Shown here one piece after another: positions 45,208 through 55,192 of a DNA stretch of 64,000 bases (positions within the stretch are counted from its first letter, which is position 1; every line of letters begins with the position of its first letter). A program made the translations under genes and the position numbers. The DNA is from Ferrovum sp. PN-J185 (GTDB lineage Bacteria > Pseudomonadota > Gammaproteobacteria > Burkholderiales > Ferrovaceae). The DNA is taken from NCBI RefSeq assembly GCF_001581925.1, contig NZ_LQZA01000001.1:682001-746000 (forward strand), read 5' to 3'. The notes under the pieces are model-generated. The model was not told where the DNA came from and did not search any database. It saw nothing but the letters and a program-made list of their open reading frames with translations.

Positions 45208-46875
45208 TTAGTTCATGAGCGGTTTATAGCGAATGCGCTTAGGTTTAGCTCCCTCGTCACCTAGGCGTTTCTTTTTGTCTTCTTCATATTCTTGGTAATT
45301 ACCAGCAAAAAAGACTACTTGAGAGTCTCCTTCGAAAGAAAGAATATGTGTGGCGATACGATCCAAAAACCAACGATCGTGTGATATCACAATCACTGAC
45401 CCCGCAAATTCAAGAAGCGCATCCTCTAAAGCTCGTAAGGTTTCCACATCAAGATCGTTAGAAGGTTCATCAAGTAATAATACATTACCGCCTTGAATAA
45501 GGGTTTTAGCCATATGTAAACGGCCTCGTTCCCCTCCTGAAAGATTACCTACCATCTTTTGTTGGTCTGAACCTTTAAAGTTAAAACGTCCAATATAGGC
45601 ACGTGAGGGAGTTTCGTAACGACCTACTGTTAGTATGTCTGCGCCGCCCGATATTTCTTCCCATACAGTTTTTTTGTTATCAAGGATATCACGTGATTGA
45701 TCTACATAAGCCAGTTTAACGGTTGAGCCTACTTTAATGTCACCATTGTCAGGTTTTTCTAAACCGGTAATCATTTTAAATAAAGTAGATTTACCTGCAC
45801 CATTGGGACCGATCACGCCAACAATAGCCCCAGCTGGAATTGTAAAACTGACATTTTCCATCAGCAGTTTTTTATCAAAGGCTTTTGTGACGTTATTAAA
45901 TTCAATAACTTGATCACCAAGTCGTTCACCTACGGGTATAAAAATCTCTTGGGTTTCATTGCGTTTTTGATATTCTTGAGAGCTAAGTTCATCAAATCGG
46001 GCAATCCTGGCCTTTGACTTTGCTTGTCGTCCTTTTGGGTTTTGTCTAACCCACTCCAATTCTTTTTGAATCGCTTTTTGTCTGGCAGATTCTTGAGCAT
46101 CTTCTTGTTTTAGACGATCTTCTTTTTGTTCAAGCCAACTACTATAATTTCCTTTCCAAGGAATTCCCTGACCACGATCTAGTTCTAAAATCCATTCTGC
46201 TGCGTTATCTAAAAAATAACGATCATGGGTAACAGCAACCACAGTCCCTGGGAAACGATGTAGAAATTGCTCTAGCCAATCAACACTCTCTGCATCTAAG
46301 TGGTTGGTAGGTTCATCTAATAGCAGCATATCAGGCTTTGAAATGAGGAGTCGACATAGGGCAACCCGCCTTTTTTCACCGCCAGATAAATGACCAATTT
46401 TAGCATCCCAGGGAGGAAGCCTTAGCGCATCCGCAGCAACTTCCATTTGCAATTCTGCACTGTGGCCGTCTGATGCACTTAAAATTGCCTCAAGTCTTGC
46501 CTGTTCAGCTGCTAAATGATCAAAATCAGCGTCAGGTTCTGCATAGGCTGCATAAACTTTTTCTAACTCAGCTTTTGCTGAGATTATTTCTCCCAATCCT
46601 TCCTCAACCGCTTTGCGAACGGTTAATTCTGGATCAATTTGAGGCTCTTGAGACAAATAGCCAATGGAAATATTGGGCATAGGTATTGCCTCACCTTCAA
46701 TTTCTTTATCTAGTCCTGCCATAATCTTAAGTAGGGTGGATTTACCTGAACCGTTTAGACCAAGTACACCAATTTTGGCCCCTGGGAAAAAGCTTAAAGA
46801 AATATCTTTTAAGATTTGTCTTTTAGGTGGGACAATCTTACCTACCCGATTCATTGTAAATACGTACTGAGCCAT
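45208..46875 (-). CDS. ettA: Energy-dependent translational throttle protein
   Basis: 555-residue ABC-F protein without membrane segments. It has two ATPase domains: first Walker A GLNGSGKST (39-47) with signature LSGGEKRRVAL, second GPNGAGKST with LSGGERGRLHMAKTL. Between them is the charged linker (KEDRLKQEDAQESARQK region) that contacts the ribosomal E site. In E. coli EttA binds the ribosome and gates entry into elongation depending on ATP/ADP. Length and the start MAQYVFTMNRVGK are diagnostic. It is a single gene, divergent from the slyB-like gene. Confidence 0.95.
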   Translation of the reverse strand: MAQYVFTMNRVGKIVPPKRQILKDISLSFFPGAKIGVLGLNGSGKSTLLKIMAGLDKEIEGEAIPMPNISIGYLSQEPQIDPELTVRKAVEEGLGEIISAKAELEKVYAAYAEPDADFDHLAAEQARLEAILSASDGHSAELQMEVAADALRLPPWDAKIGHLSGGEKRRVALCRLLISKPDMLLLDEPTNHLDAESVDWLEQFLHRFPGTVVAVTHDRYFLDNAAEWILELDRGQGIPWKGNYSSWLEQKEDRLKQEDAQESARQKAIQKELEWVRQNPKGRQAKSKARIARFDELSSQEYQKRNETQEIFIPVGERLGDQVIEFNNVTKAFDKKLLMENVSFTIPAGAIVGVIGPNGAGKSTLFKMITGLEKPDNGDIKVGSTVKLAYVDQSRDILDNKKTVWEEISGGADILTVGRYETPSRAYIGRFNFKGSDQQKMVGNLSGGERGRLHMAKTLIQGGNVLLLDEPSNDLDVETLRALEDALLEFAGSVIVISHDRWFLDRIATHILSFEGDSQVVFFAGNYQEYEEDKKKRLGDEGAKPKRIRYKPLMN

Positions 46876-46996
46876 AGCTATCCTTGAAAACTAAATAAAA
46901 AGATTGTAAAACACTGTTAATTTGGAACCAGTTTTACTGGAAAATATCAAAACTTATGAAATAATACTCGAATAACACATATTCGTTGGAGGTTAT

Positions 46997-47659
46997 ATGA
47001 ATTTATTTACTCGTTCTCTTATTCTTGCTGCTCCCATGGCCTTGGTATTAGCAGGTTGTGCGGGGCCTGGTGTAGGGGGGGGTGACTACACAACTTCTCA
47101 AGTGAGAGGTGAGCAGTCAGTACGTTTGGGTACCGTTGAAAGCGTTCGCTCAGTAAGCATTCAATCCGATCAACCTGGCATTGTTGGAGCGCTTGGAGGT
47201 GGAGTTGCCGGTGCTGCTCTGGGTAGTACATTGGGTGGGGGTAATGGTAATGCAGCTTCCACAGTACTAGGTGCTCTAGCAGGAGCGGTTGCCGGTAACG
47301 CTGTTGAAGGTTCTGTTGAAACCAAACCTGGCGTTGAGATTACTATTCGTCTAGATAGCGGATACGTAATTGCAGTAACTCAAGGAGCAGATGAGCAGTT
47401 TAAAGTGGGTGAAAGAGTACAGGTATTAGGTGGAGGCGGGACCACTCGTGTTACGAGACTTGCGGGCAATTCAGGTCTTAATGCGCCAATGACACCTATG
47501 CAAGCTCCATCCTCAAGCAATATGGCACCACCACCTCCAGCGCCAGCTGGAAATGCAACGCCATCCCCTTCACAATTTCAGTATTATTGTCCGGACAGTA
47601 ATCAGTATTACCCAACTGTTCAATCCTGTAAGTCACCATGGATGAAGGTAGTAAAATAA
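46997..47659 (+). CDS. Glycine-zipper outer-membrane lipoprotein, SlyB/PcpY-like with extra C-terminal tail
   Basis: 220 residues. The lipobox VLAGC places the lipid at C21. A glycine-zipper 2TM segment (about 60-105: GVAGAALGSTLGGG...GALAGAVAGNAVEG) follows, then a small beta domain (VEITIRLDSGYVIAVTQ). A Pro/Ala/Ser-rich linker (about 160-190) leads to a tail with C-P-D...YYPTVQSC and PWMKV. The core resembles SlyB, which stabilises the outer membrane; the two-Cys tail is extra and could form a disulfide. A strong GGAGG site precedes the ATG. Confidence 0.85.
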   Translation: MNLFTRSLILAAPMALVLAGCAGPGVGGGDYTTSQVRGEQSVRLGTVESVRSVSIQSDQPGIVGALGGGVAGAALGSTLGGGNGNAASTVLGALAGAVAGNAVEGSVETKPGVEITIRLDSGYVIAVTQGADEQFKVGERVQVLGGGGTTRVTRLAGNSGLNAPMTPMQAPSSSNMAPPPPAPAGNATPSPSQFQYYCPDSNQYYPTVQSCKSPWMKVVK

Positions 47660-47681
47660 CTTTTATTTAAATCACTTAGTT

Positions 47682-47717
47682 AAAGCGCGTATTTAAAGTT
47701 AAATACGCGCTTTTTTT
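47682..47717. terminator. Bidirectional terminator of the slyB-like and lipoprotein genes
   Basis: Perfect 15-bp arms AAAGCGCGTATTTAA and TTAAATACGCGCTTT with a T-run after, between two convergent genes. Its right end overlaps the stop codon of the minus-strand gene. Confidence 0.88.
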
Positions 47718-48498
47718 AATAAAAAGTTAACGGTGCGTTATTGATTTGAAGGGTAACTTGCATACCCAGTAATTGGCCCGCCGAATTAATGCTAAAGCAA
47801 ATATTTTGATTGTCATTGGTTAAACCGTCAGTGTTACCTTGAGTTGTCAAAGTAGGTGTGTCGTTGTAACACAAATAAGCCGTTTGGGCGGTGTTGGCGT
47901 TTAACGAAAAGGTTTCATTGAGTGTACCGTCAGGGATCGTTTGTTGTGAGTCATTATAAAGATTAGCACTAATATAGTTCGTCGTATAGCCGACAAGACC
48001 AGTGGTAGGTAATGGCGTCGTACTCGTTACCGTCGAAAAACTTCCCGGATAAGAGCCTGTTGTACCCAATAATTCGTAGGTACTTGGATTAAAATAACGA
48101 GTAAGAGTATTGGTGGTCTGATTATTAAATAAAGCGATATTTGAACCATTTTCCGTTAGGGTGGTGGTGATAATGGCAGAAATAGCTGTTTGATTATTAA
48201 AGGTAGTGGTACCCGATTGCGGGACGCTACTATAAGTATAGACAAAATTGTTACCATTGTTGTCAGTTGCGCTTATTGAATAATTAAAGGATTGAGTAGC
48301 AATGGCAGTTATTGCAGGTGTAATTTGAAATGTCAGGTTAGACGCAACAGGAGTCGGCGGACTACTAGGTGTATTATTCGGCACGCTACAGTAATAAGGA
48401 TTACCAAAGGCATCATACCCGCAGAATGTAACATTGCCGGATCCGCCACCACAACTAACTAAACAGATTGATGCAGTCATTAATATTGTTTTTTTCAT
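47716..48498 (-). CDS. Unknown lipoprotein
   Basis: 260 residues. I do not recognise a domain. The signal MKKTILMTASICLVSC ends in a lipobox cysteine at C16, followed by GGGSGN, so it should be lipid-anchored. A short YDAFGNPYYC stretch and a Pro/Ser linker come next; the rest is rich in Thr, Asn and Ser in alternating patterns, suggesting a beta-sandwich exposed in the periplasm or at the surface. The frame extends upstream to 48540, but the ATG at 48498 has a GAGGAA ribosome site and a proper signal peptide. Confidence 0.8.
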   Translation of the reverse strand: MKKTILMTASICLVSCGGGSGNVTFCGYDAFGNPYYCSVPNNTPSSPPTPVASNLTFQITPAITAIATQSFNYSISATDNNGNNFVYTYSSVPQSGTTTFNNQTAISAIITTTLTENGSNIALFNNQTTNTLTRYFNPSTYELLGTTGSYPGSFSTVTSTTPLPTTGLVGYTTNYISANLYNDSQQTIPDGTLNETFSLNANTAQTAYLCYNDTPTLTTQGNTDGLTNDNQNICFSINSAGQLLGMQVTLQINNAPLTFY

Positions 48499-48517
48499 GT
48501 GTTTTTCCTCTATGATC

Positions 48518-48547
48518 TTAATACTAAGATAAGTAATCACTTGTAAA
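48518..48547 (-). promoter_or_regulatory. Possible promoter of the unknown lipoprotein
   Basis: On the minus strand TTTACA (48542-48547) and TATTAA (48518-48523) with an 18-bp spacer end 19 bp before the chosen start codon. Confidence 0.35.
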
Positions 48548-48663
48548 AATTCACATGTTTTTGTAAAAGTTTTTATGGATTTGAGGGATTATTTTACATA
48601 CATAATTAACTTTACATAATATAAATTATACGCATGTATATCGGTGAATAACTAATCCTACCT

Positions 48664-48693
48664 TTGCCGTTAACTTATTGTTCAGGATATACT
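48664..48693 (+). promoter_or_regulatory. Promoter of rmlB-rmlA
   Basis: TTGCCG (48664-48669) and TATACT (48688-48693) are 18 bp apart, giving a leader of about 35 nt before the rmlB start. Confidence 0.5.
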
Positions 48694-48734
48694 TAGCTAT
48701 TAGTTTTATACCTAATTATTGTGAGTAGTCCCTT

Positions 48735-49802
48735 ATGATCTTTGTTACTGGTGGTGCTGGCTTTATTGGTTCGAATTTTATTCATCTTTGGCTCAAAGAG
48801 CATGAAGAACCTGTAATTAATTTAGATAAACTGACTTATGCGGGTAACCCGGATAATTTGTTAGCTATCAATCAACACCCTAATTACCATTTTGTACATG
48901 GTGACATGGGTGACAGACAGTTATTAGCTCAACTCTTTGCCAAATTCAAACCGCGTGCAATTATAAATTTTGCCGCTGAATCGCATGTTGATCGTTCTAT
49001 ACATGGTCCAGCTGATTTTATTCAAACCAATGTTGTAGCAACCTTTAATTTGCTTGAAGAGTCACGTCATTTTTTTGCGTATTTATCCGATAAGGAAAAA
49101 GAAGGTTTTCGTTTTTTACATGTTTCTACAGATGAAGTATTTGGCACCTTAGAACCTCATGATCCAGCTTTTTCAGAAACGACACCTTATGCTCCAAATA
49201 GTCCTTATTCTGCAAGTAAAGCGGCATCTGATCATTTAGTACGTGCTTGGCACCATACTTATGGTCTACCTATATTAACCACTAATTGCTCTAATAATTA
49301 CGGCCCTTACCAGTTTCCTGAAAAATTAATTCCTTTAATGATTGCGCATGCACTACAAGGTAAACCTTTACCTATTTATGGCGATGGTAAAAATATTAGG
49401 GATTGGTTGTACGTTGAAGATCACTGCCGTGCCATCATGACAGTATTAGAAAAAGGTCGTATTGGTGAAACATATAATGTAGGTGGGTTAAATGAAAAAA
49501 CCAACCTCGACATTGTTGAAATTATTTGCCATCAATTAGATAAACTAAAACCAGCAGCATCACCCTACTCCTCTTTGATTACATTTGTTAAAGATCGACC
49601 TGGTCATGATCGTCGTTATGCTATCAATGCTAATAAAATCATGCACGAATTACATTGGCACCCTAGAGAGTCTTTTGAGACAGGTATTGAAAAAACTATT
49701 AACTGGTACTTGGAGCATGAAGAATGGGTTGCGAATATTCTCAGTGGTCAATATCGTCATTGGCTTGAAAAAAACTATCAGGATAGAGTAAATAATATAT
49801 GA
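48735..49802 (+). CDS. rmlB: dTDP-glucose 4,6-dehydratase
   Basis: 355-residue extended SDR enzyme that converts dTDP-glucose to dTDP-4-keto-6-deoxyglucose, the second step towards dTDP-rhamnose and related deoxysugars. The NAD-binding motif GGAGFIG is at 6-12; later come [20 protein letters not shown], the catalytic YSASK and [15 protein letters not shown]. It overlaps rmlA by 4 nt. rmlC and rmlD are absent here, so the final sugar depends on genes elsewhere. Confidence 0.95.
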   Translation: MIFVTGGAGFIGSNFIHLWLKEHEEPVINLDKLTYAGNPDNLLAINQHPNYHFVHGDMGDRQLLAQLFAKFKPRAIINFAAESHVDRSIHGPADFIQTNVVATFNLLEESRHFFAYLSDKEKEGFRFLHVSTDEVFGTLEPHDPAFSETTPYAPNSPYSASKAASDHLVRAWHHTYGLPILTTNCSNNYGPYQFPEKLIPLMIAHALQGKPLPIYGDGKNIRDWLYVEDHCRAIMTVLEKGRIGETYNVGGLNEKTNLDIVEIICHQLDKLKPAASPYSSLITFVKDRPGHDRRYAINANKIMHELHWHPRESFETGIEKTINWYLEHEEWVANILSGQYRHWLEKNYQDRVNNI

Positions 49803-50680
49803 GAAAAGGAATAATCTTAGCAGGTGGATCGGGGACGCGACTCTACCCTGTTACCCGTGCCATATCAAAGCAACTACTCCCAGTTTATGATAAACCGATG
49901 ATTTATTATCCTTTATCCACTCTGATGATTGCAGGGATTACAGACATATTAATCATAAGTACTCCTCAAGATACACCGCGATTTAACGAGTTATTAGGCG
50001 ATGGCAGTCAATGGGGTATTCATTTAAGTTATGCAGTTCAACCTTCTCCTGATGGATTGGCTCAGGCGTTTATTATTGGTAAATCTTTTTTAAACAATCA
50101 CCCATCTGCACTCGTATTAGGTGACAATATTTTTTATGGGCACGACTTTTCTAAATTATTAGAAAACGCTAACCGTAGAGAAAGTGGCGCTTCGGTTTTC
50201 GCTTATGCTGTTTCAGATCCTGAACGCTATGGCGTAGCAGAATTTGATCGTTTTGGGAAAGTAATTGGTATTGAAGAAAAACCTCTACAGCCAAAATCGT
50301 CTTATGCAGTAACCGGGCTTTATTTTTATGATAATCAAGTCTGTGAACTTGCGGCAAACTTACAACCCTCACCACGCGGTGAATTAGAGATTACAGATTT
50401 GAATAAATTGTATCTTGAGCAACATGCACTTCATGTGGAATTAATGGGTCGAGGCTTCGCTTGGCTTGATACAGGAACCCATGAGTCACTATTAGAAGCT
50501 TCACAGTACATTCAAACAATAGAAAAAAGACAAGGATTAAAAATTGCCTGTCCTGAGGAAATTGCCTATCGCAGAGGATTGATTAGTGCAGAACAATTAG
50601 AAAAAATGGCCAATTCTATGAGTAAGAACGGCTATGGTCAGTACCTTCATCGCGTACTTAAAGAAACGTTATTTGGTTAA
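49799..50680 (+). CDS. rmlA: Glucose-1-phosphate thymidylyltransferase
   Basis: 293-residue nucleotidyltransferase that makes dTDP-glucose from glucose 1-phosphate and dTTP. The N-terminal [11 protein letters not shown] (9-19) and [11 protein letters not shown] motifs, the metal-binding LGDNIFYG and the [10 protein letters not shown] segment are all intact. It is normally feedback-inhibited by dTDP-rhamnose. Translationally coupled to rmlB (ATGA). Its stop region overlaps the convergent response regulator gene by 4 nt. Confidence 0.96.
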   Translation: MRKGIILAGGSGTRLYPVTRAISKQLLPVYDKPMIYYPLSTLMIAGITDILIISTPQDTPRFNELLGDGSQWGIHLSYAVQPSPDGLAQAFIIGKSFLNNHPSALVLGDNIFYGHDFSKLLENANRRESGASVFAYAVSDPERYGVAEFDRFGKVIGIEEKPLQPKSSYAVTGLYFYDNQVCELAANLQPSPRGELEITDLNKLYLEQHALHVELMGRGFAWLDTGTHESLLEASQYIQTIEKRQGLKIACPEEIAYRRGLISAEQLEKMANSMSKNGYGQYLHRVLKETLFG

Positions 50681-51378
50681 GTTAAGACTAATTGATACCC
50701 TACTCCTCTTAATGGTTTGATTGTTATTTGTTTTGAGTGTTGGCGTAATTTTTGTCGTAGGTGACTGATTAACATATCTACACCGCGATCTTGAGGTTGC
50801 CATTGTTTTTTTAATATATCTTCACTAATAAATTCTCTTCTTAATTTACCAAGATGGCTAGTCAAAAAATAATAGAGAACTTGGTTCTCATTATCTGTTA
50901 GGTGAATGTGTTCTTGTTTGAAGCATAATTCATGGTTTTTTTGATTATAGATAAACTCTCCAAATACGATTTTGTCATATTCAAATAGGAACTCTTTAGT
51001 ACGTTTAATACTAGTAACGCAGCGATTGAGTCTTAAAACCAATTCATTGAGTGTAATTGATTTACTTAAGTAATCTCTTGCCCCCATTTCTAACCCATAT
51101 ATTCTGTCTTGATCACTGTCTTTTTCTGATAGAACAATGATGTATAAGTTAGGATATTGTTGAGTAATAAAATTAAGTATGTGTGACCCACAGTTATTGT
51201 TTAATTCAACATCAATTAAACACAAATCAATTTTTTCTGTTTTGAGGATTTTTTTACTACTCTGTAGGTCATAACTGGAGCTTACATGCCAACCAATATT
51301 TGTAAAAGTGGTATAAATTGATTTTTGCCAAACAACATCATCTTCAATAATAAGAAGGTGTGGTGAAAAAATATCCAT
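50677..51378 (-). CDS. Orphan OmpR/PhoB-type response regulator
   Basis: 233 residues: receiver domain (about 7-122) with the acidic pair D13-D14, phospho-acceptor D56 in LCLIDVEL and the conserved Lys in YLSKSI, then a winged-helix DNA-binding domain (about 140-230) with [18 protein letters not shown] and [14 protein letters not shown] and the GVGYQL end. No histidine kinase lies beside it. It is convergent with rmlA (4-nt overlap) and divergent from nadB. Its stimulus and targets are unknown. Confidence 0.88.
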   Translation of the reverse strand: MDIFSPHLLIIEDDVVWQKSIYTTFTNIGWHVSSSYDLQSSKKILKTEKIDLCLIDVELNNNCGSHILNFITQQYPNLYIIVLSEKDSDQDRIYGLEMGARDYLSKSITLNELVLRLNRCVTSIKRTKEFLFEYDKIVFGEFIYNQKNHELCFKQEHIHLTDNENQVLYYFLTSHLGKLRREFISEDILKKQWQPQDRGVDMLISHLRQKLRQHSKQITIKPLRGVGYQLVLT

Positions 51379-51526
51379 ATTTACGTTGTTTTATCTAGGT
51401 AACTTAACTTATCACATGCTAATTAATCGATGTATACATTTATATATTACATAAGACTTAATTCATGTGAATCGATTTAACATCTTGTGGTTAATGATTA
51501 ATCCCCCTACACTAGGAATTTTGTAA

Positions 51527-53122
51527 ATGACAAATGACAGTAAAGGCGCTATGTTGAAAAAGTTTGATGTGATTATTATCGGCAGTGGTTTAGCCGGTGC
51601 TACAGCCGCTTTAAAATTAGCCGATACCCATCGTGTGGCAGTGATTACTAAACGTGATTTAGAAGATGGAGCTAGTAGATGGGCCCAAGGCGGTATAGCT
51701 GCTGTAATGGGAGATGGAGACAGTTTTGAATCTCACGTTAAAGATACATTAGAAGCTGGTGCGGGATTGTGTGATATTGAAGCCACCACGTTTATTGTTG
51801 AACATGCTCCTGAAGCGATTAACTGGTTAACTCACCAAGGTGTCCCTTTTACCGAACAGCAAGGTCAATTACATCTTACCCGAGAGGGCGGACACAGTCA
51901 TAGACGCATAGTTCATGCGGCCGATGCCACTGGCGCAGCTGTTCAAAACCAACTCTATCCACAATTAAAAGACCATCCAAACATTACTTTGTTTGATCAC
52001 CATATGCTTGTTGATTTGATTACTTCACGTAAATTAAAGTTGGGGGGGCAACGCTGTCTCGGAATTTATGCTTATAATGAATTAACTGGAGAGGTTGAAA
52101 CATTTGCCGCAGCTCACACAATCTTGGCCACAGGCGGTGCTGGTAAAGTTTATCTCTATACCACCAATCCTGATACCTCAACTGGAGATGGTATAGCAGC
52201 GGGTTGGCGCGCAGGGTGTCGCGTTGCAAACATGGAATTTATACAATTTCATCCCACTTGTTTATATCATCCACATGCTAAATCTTTTTTGATCTCAGAG
52301 GCGGTTCGCGGTGAAGGTGGTTTGTTACTTTTACCAAACGGTGATCGTTTTATGCCAAATCATGATTCACGTGCTGAATTAGCTCCACGTGATATCGTAG
52401 CAAGGGCCATTGATTTTGAAATGAAAAAACATGGTCTTGATTGTGTCTATTTAGATATTACACATAAGGGGCATGATTTTATAGTTAAACACTTCCCTAC
52501 AATTTATGAGCGTTGTTTGTCTTTAGGCATTGATATGGCTAAAGAACCTATTCCAGTCGTTCCTGCTGCCCATTACACCTGTGGTGGATTAATGACTGAT
52601 TTATCTGGTCGTACCGACCTTGAAAATTTATATGCAGTAGGTGAAACTGCTTATACAGGTTTACATGGTGCGAATCGTTTAGCCAGCAATTCTCTCTTAG
52701 AGTGTGTAGTCATCGCTACAGCTACTAGTCAATATATTGAATCTCATCCTGGTAGTATTGTCGAAGAGTTACCTGTTTGGGATGCGAGCCAGGTGACTGA
52801 TGCTGATGAGGAAGTTGTTATTTCTCATAACTGGGATGAACTACGTCGTTTTATGTGGGATTACGTTGGTATTGTAAGAACAGATAAACGATTAGAAAGA
52901 GCGCAGCATCGATTGGATTTATTACATGAAGAAATTAAAGAGTTTTATGCTAATTTTCATGTTACTCGTGATTTACTTGAGTTAAGAAATTTAGTTCAAG
53001 TATCGGGATTAATTGTGCGCTCAGCACAGTTACGTCGGGAAAGTCGCGGATTACATTTTAGTCGCGACTATCCCGGGTTACTTCCCAAAGCAATGCCAAC
53101 TATTTTGACCCCTCACTTATAG
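51527..53122 (+). CDS. nadB: L-aspartate oxidase
   Basis: 531-residue FAD enzyme that oxidises L-aspartate to iminoaspartate, the first step of NAD synthesis. The FAD motif GSGLAG is at 19-24; RWAQGGIAAV, REGGHSHRRI, ATGGAGKVY, HPTCLYH and YTCGGLMTD motifs of the succinate dehydrogenase/NadB family follow. The start has AGGAA 9 nt upstream. Its stop directly abuts the stop of the convergent nadA, with no space for a separate terminator. Confidence 0.96.
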   Translation: MTNDSKGAMLKKFDVIIIGSGLAGATAALKLADTHRVAVITKRDLEDGASRWAQGGIAAVMGDGDSFESHVKDTLEAGAGLCDIEATTFIVEHAPEAINWLTHQGVPFTEQQGQLHLTREGGHSHRRIVHAADATGAAVQNQLYPQLKDHPNITLFDHHMLVDLITSRKLKLGGQRCLGIYAYNELTGEVETFAAAHTILATGGAGKVYLYTTNPDTSTGDGIAAGWRAGCRVANMEFIQFHPTCLYHPHAKSFLISEAVRGEGGLLLLPNGDRFMPNHDSRAELAPRDIVARAIDFEMKKHGLDCVYLDITHKGHDFIVKHFPTIYERCLSLGIDMAKEPIPVVPAAHYTCGGLMTDLSGRTDLENLYAVGETAYTGLHGANRLASNSLLECVVIATATSQYIESHPGSIVEELPVWDASQVTDADEEVVISHNWDELRRFMWDYVGIVRTDKRLERAQHRLDLLHEEIKEFYANFHVTRDLLELRNLVQVSGLIVRSAQLRRESRGLHFSRDYPGLLPKAMPTILTPHL

Positions 53123-54217
53123 TTATGCGGCTCCAATGCCAGGAATAATTCCTGGTGTTGGAGTGTTTTGTCGAGAAGTAAAACTTAACATACGTTCAAT
53201 TGGAATTTGTGCCTTATATAAATAAGATTCATCAACTTGAATCTCTCCACTACGTGTCATAAGACATTGATAAAGATTATCTAAGCCATTCATGGCCATC
53301 CAAGGGCAATGAGCACAGCTTTTACAGGTAGCACTCGACCCTGATGTTGGCGCTTCTATGAAAATCTTATCAGGGTTTTGTAGACGTAATTGATGCATCA
53401 TGCCGTTGTCAGTTGCAACAATAAACTCTTTTGCTGGTAGCTCTCTTGCAGCTTTGAGAATAGCAGAAGTTGATCCCACAACATCTGCAAGAGCAATAAC
53501 CGCAGCTGGTGATTCAGGATGAACTAATATTTTTGCTTGAGGAAGTTCTTTTTTAAGTTGCTCCAACTCAAACGCTTTAAATTCATCATGAACTATACAT
53601 GAACCTTGCCATAGAACCATATCGGCACCAGTTTGTTCTTTTATATAATTCCCTAAATGTTTGTCTGGTGCCCAGAATATTGATTTACCAAGGTCACGTA
53701 GATGCTTAACAATATCTACAGCACAACTTGATGTTACTACCCAGTCAGAATGCGCTTTAACAGCAGCACTTGTATTGGCATAAACAACCTTTACATGATC
53801 TGGATAATGGGCTGTCGTATTGATAAAGTCGTTTAATGAACAACCTAAATCCAACGAGCAGTTTGCTTCAAGATCAGGCATCAAAATGGTTTTATTAGGC
53901 GATAGAATTTTAGCCGTTTCCCCCATAAATTTAACGCCAGCAACAATTAATGTTGATGCGGAGCTATTTTTCCCGAAACGTGCCATTTCTAAGGAATCTG
54001 CCACTATCCCGCCAGTTTCAATTGCTAAATCCTGTAAATCAGGATGAACATAATAGTGAGAGACAAGTAAGGCATTTTCTTCTTTTAGTTTTTTCTTAAT
54101 AGAATCCTTAAGCCATAGTCGACGCCCTTGATCAGGCTCTTCTAACACTCTAGCCCAAGCTTGCTCTGTACTAATCCGTATCGGATTGTGGTAATCAACT
54201 TTTATTTGCTTGTCCAT
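53123..54217 (-). CDS. nadA: Quinolinate synthase A
   Basis: 364-residue [4Fe-4S] enzyme that condenses iminoaspartate with dihydroxyacetone phosphate to quinolinate. The cluster cysteines lie in [11 protein letters not shown] (C120), [11 protein letters not shown] and the C-terminal [13 protein letters not shown] stretch. [13 protein letters not shown] and [12 protein letters not shown] are substrate-site motifs. It starts immediately after the nadC stop (TAAATG), so nadC-nadA are one unit on the minus strand. Confidence 0.96.
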   Translation of the reverse strand: MDKQIKVDYHNPIRISTEQAWARVLEEPDQGRRLWLKDSIKKKLKEENALLVSHYYVHPDLQDLAIETGGIVADSLEMARFGKNSSASTLIVAGVKFMGETAKILSPNKTILMPDLEANCSLDLGCSLNDFINTTAHYPDHVKVVYANTSAAVKAHSDWVVTSSCAVDIVKHLRDLGKSIFWAPDKHLGNYIKEQTGADMVLWQGSCIVHDEFKAFELEQLKKELPQAKILVHPESPAAVIALADVVGSTSAILKAARELPAKEFIVATDNGMMHQLRLQNPDKIFIEAPTSGSSATCKSCAHCPWMAMNGLDNLYQCLMTRSGEIQVDESYLYKAQIPIERMLSFTSRQNTPTPGIIPGIGAA

Positions 54218-55069
54218 TTATTTGAATCTCATAGAAAAATCAATAGCTTTAATATCTTTGGTTAACGTACCAATAGAAATTCTTTGAACACCTGTTGCCG
54301 CATAGGTTCTCACATTTTCAATGGTGACTCCGCCGGAAATTTCTAGCGTTGCTTGACCTTGAGCTAGTGTTACTGCATCGGTGATTGTATCAATAGACAT
54401 GTTATCAAGTAGAATCATTTTCACCCCTGCACTTAAGGCCTCTTTAAGTTCATTAAGTGTTTCTACTTCTACTTCAATCCATTGATCAGCCTGTACGAGT
54501 TGTTTGGCTTTTGCAAAAGCCGCAGTAATTGATCCAGCAGCTGATATATGATTTTCTTTAATTAAAAACGCATCATATAAGCCGATACGATGATTAACTC
54601 CTCCCCCTACTCTCACTGCATATTTTTGTGCCAATCGTAGTCCTGGTATAGTTTTTCTGGTGTCTACAATAGAGCATGAGTAACCTTTTATGGCATCTAC
54701 ATATTGATGAGTTTTAGTGGCTACAGCAGAGAGTGTTTGTAGATAATTTAGTGCGGTTCTTTCGGCGGTAAGTAATGCTCTTGCTTTGCCAGTAATAGTC
54801 ACAATAGATTGGTTAGGATTAACTTGCTCCCCTTCTTTAACGAGCCAATGTAGGTTGCAACTTGGGTCAATGTGTTTAAATACAGCGTTAACCCACTCTT
54901 GACCACAAATAATCGCTTTTTCTCGTGTAATAATTTCCGCTTTTGATTCTTGTAATGAATCAATGAGAGTCGCAGTTATATCACCATTACGTATGTCTTC
55001 GTTTAAAGCCAATAGTATATGTTGTGACAATTCCTCTCGTTCTGTATCGTTCAAAGTAATCTCTATCAT
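54218..55069 (-). CDS. nadC: Nicotinate-nucleotide pyrophosphorylase (carboxylating)
   Basis: 283-residue quinolinate phosphoribosyltransferase: quinolinate plus PRPP gives nicotinate mononucleotide, CO2 and PPi. Landmarks are NEDIRNGDITATLID, ERTALNYLQTLSAVAT, DTRKTIPGLRLAQKYAVRVG with the quinolinate-binding Arg and Lys residues, and LLDNMS and LEISGGV near the C-terminus. First gene of the nadC-nadA unit and divergent from panD. Confidence 0.96.
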   Translation of the reverse strand: MIEITLNDTEREELSQHILLALNEDIRNGDITATLIDSLQESKAEIITREKAIICGQEWVNAVFKHIDPSCNLHWLVKEGEQVNPNQSIVTITGKARALLTAERTALNYLQTLSAVATKTHQYVDAIKGYSCSIVDTRKTIPGLRLAQKYAVRVGGGVNHRIGLYDAFLIKENHISAAGSITAAFAKAKQLVQADQWIEVEVETLNELKEALSAGVKMILLDNMSIDTITDAVTLAQGQATLEISGGVTIENVRTYAATGVQRISIGTLTKDIKAIDFSMRFK

Positions 55070-55127
55070 GATTATTTTAGAAGCAGTCTTATATTAAATA
55101 GACTATTCTACTCCTCAATATTACTTG

Positions 55128-55158
55128 TTGCGACGCAAAATGGGTTTGGTAGTATAAT
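55128..55158 (+). promoter_or_regulatory. Promoter of panD
   Basis: A perfect -10 TATAAT at 55153-55158 with a TTGCGA at 55128-55133 (19-bp spacer) in the panD/nadC gap. The leader would be about 28 nt and keeps the GGAGA ribosome site. Confidence 0.5.
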
Positions 55159-55192
55159 TTACCTATGCATTAAATTTACTTGGAGATAACGC

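Noticed and set aside
51485-51513. Promoter-like TTGTGG-17-TACACT before nadB
   Set aside because: The predicted transcription start (about 51520) would lie downstream of the AGGA ribosome site at 51514-51517, so the two cannot both be used; left out as a feature.
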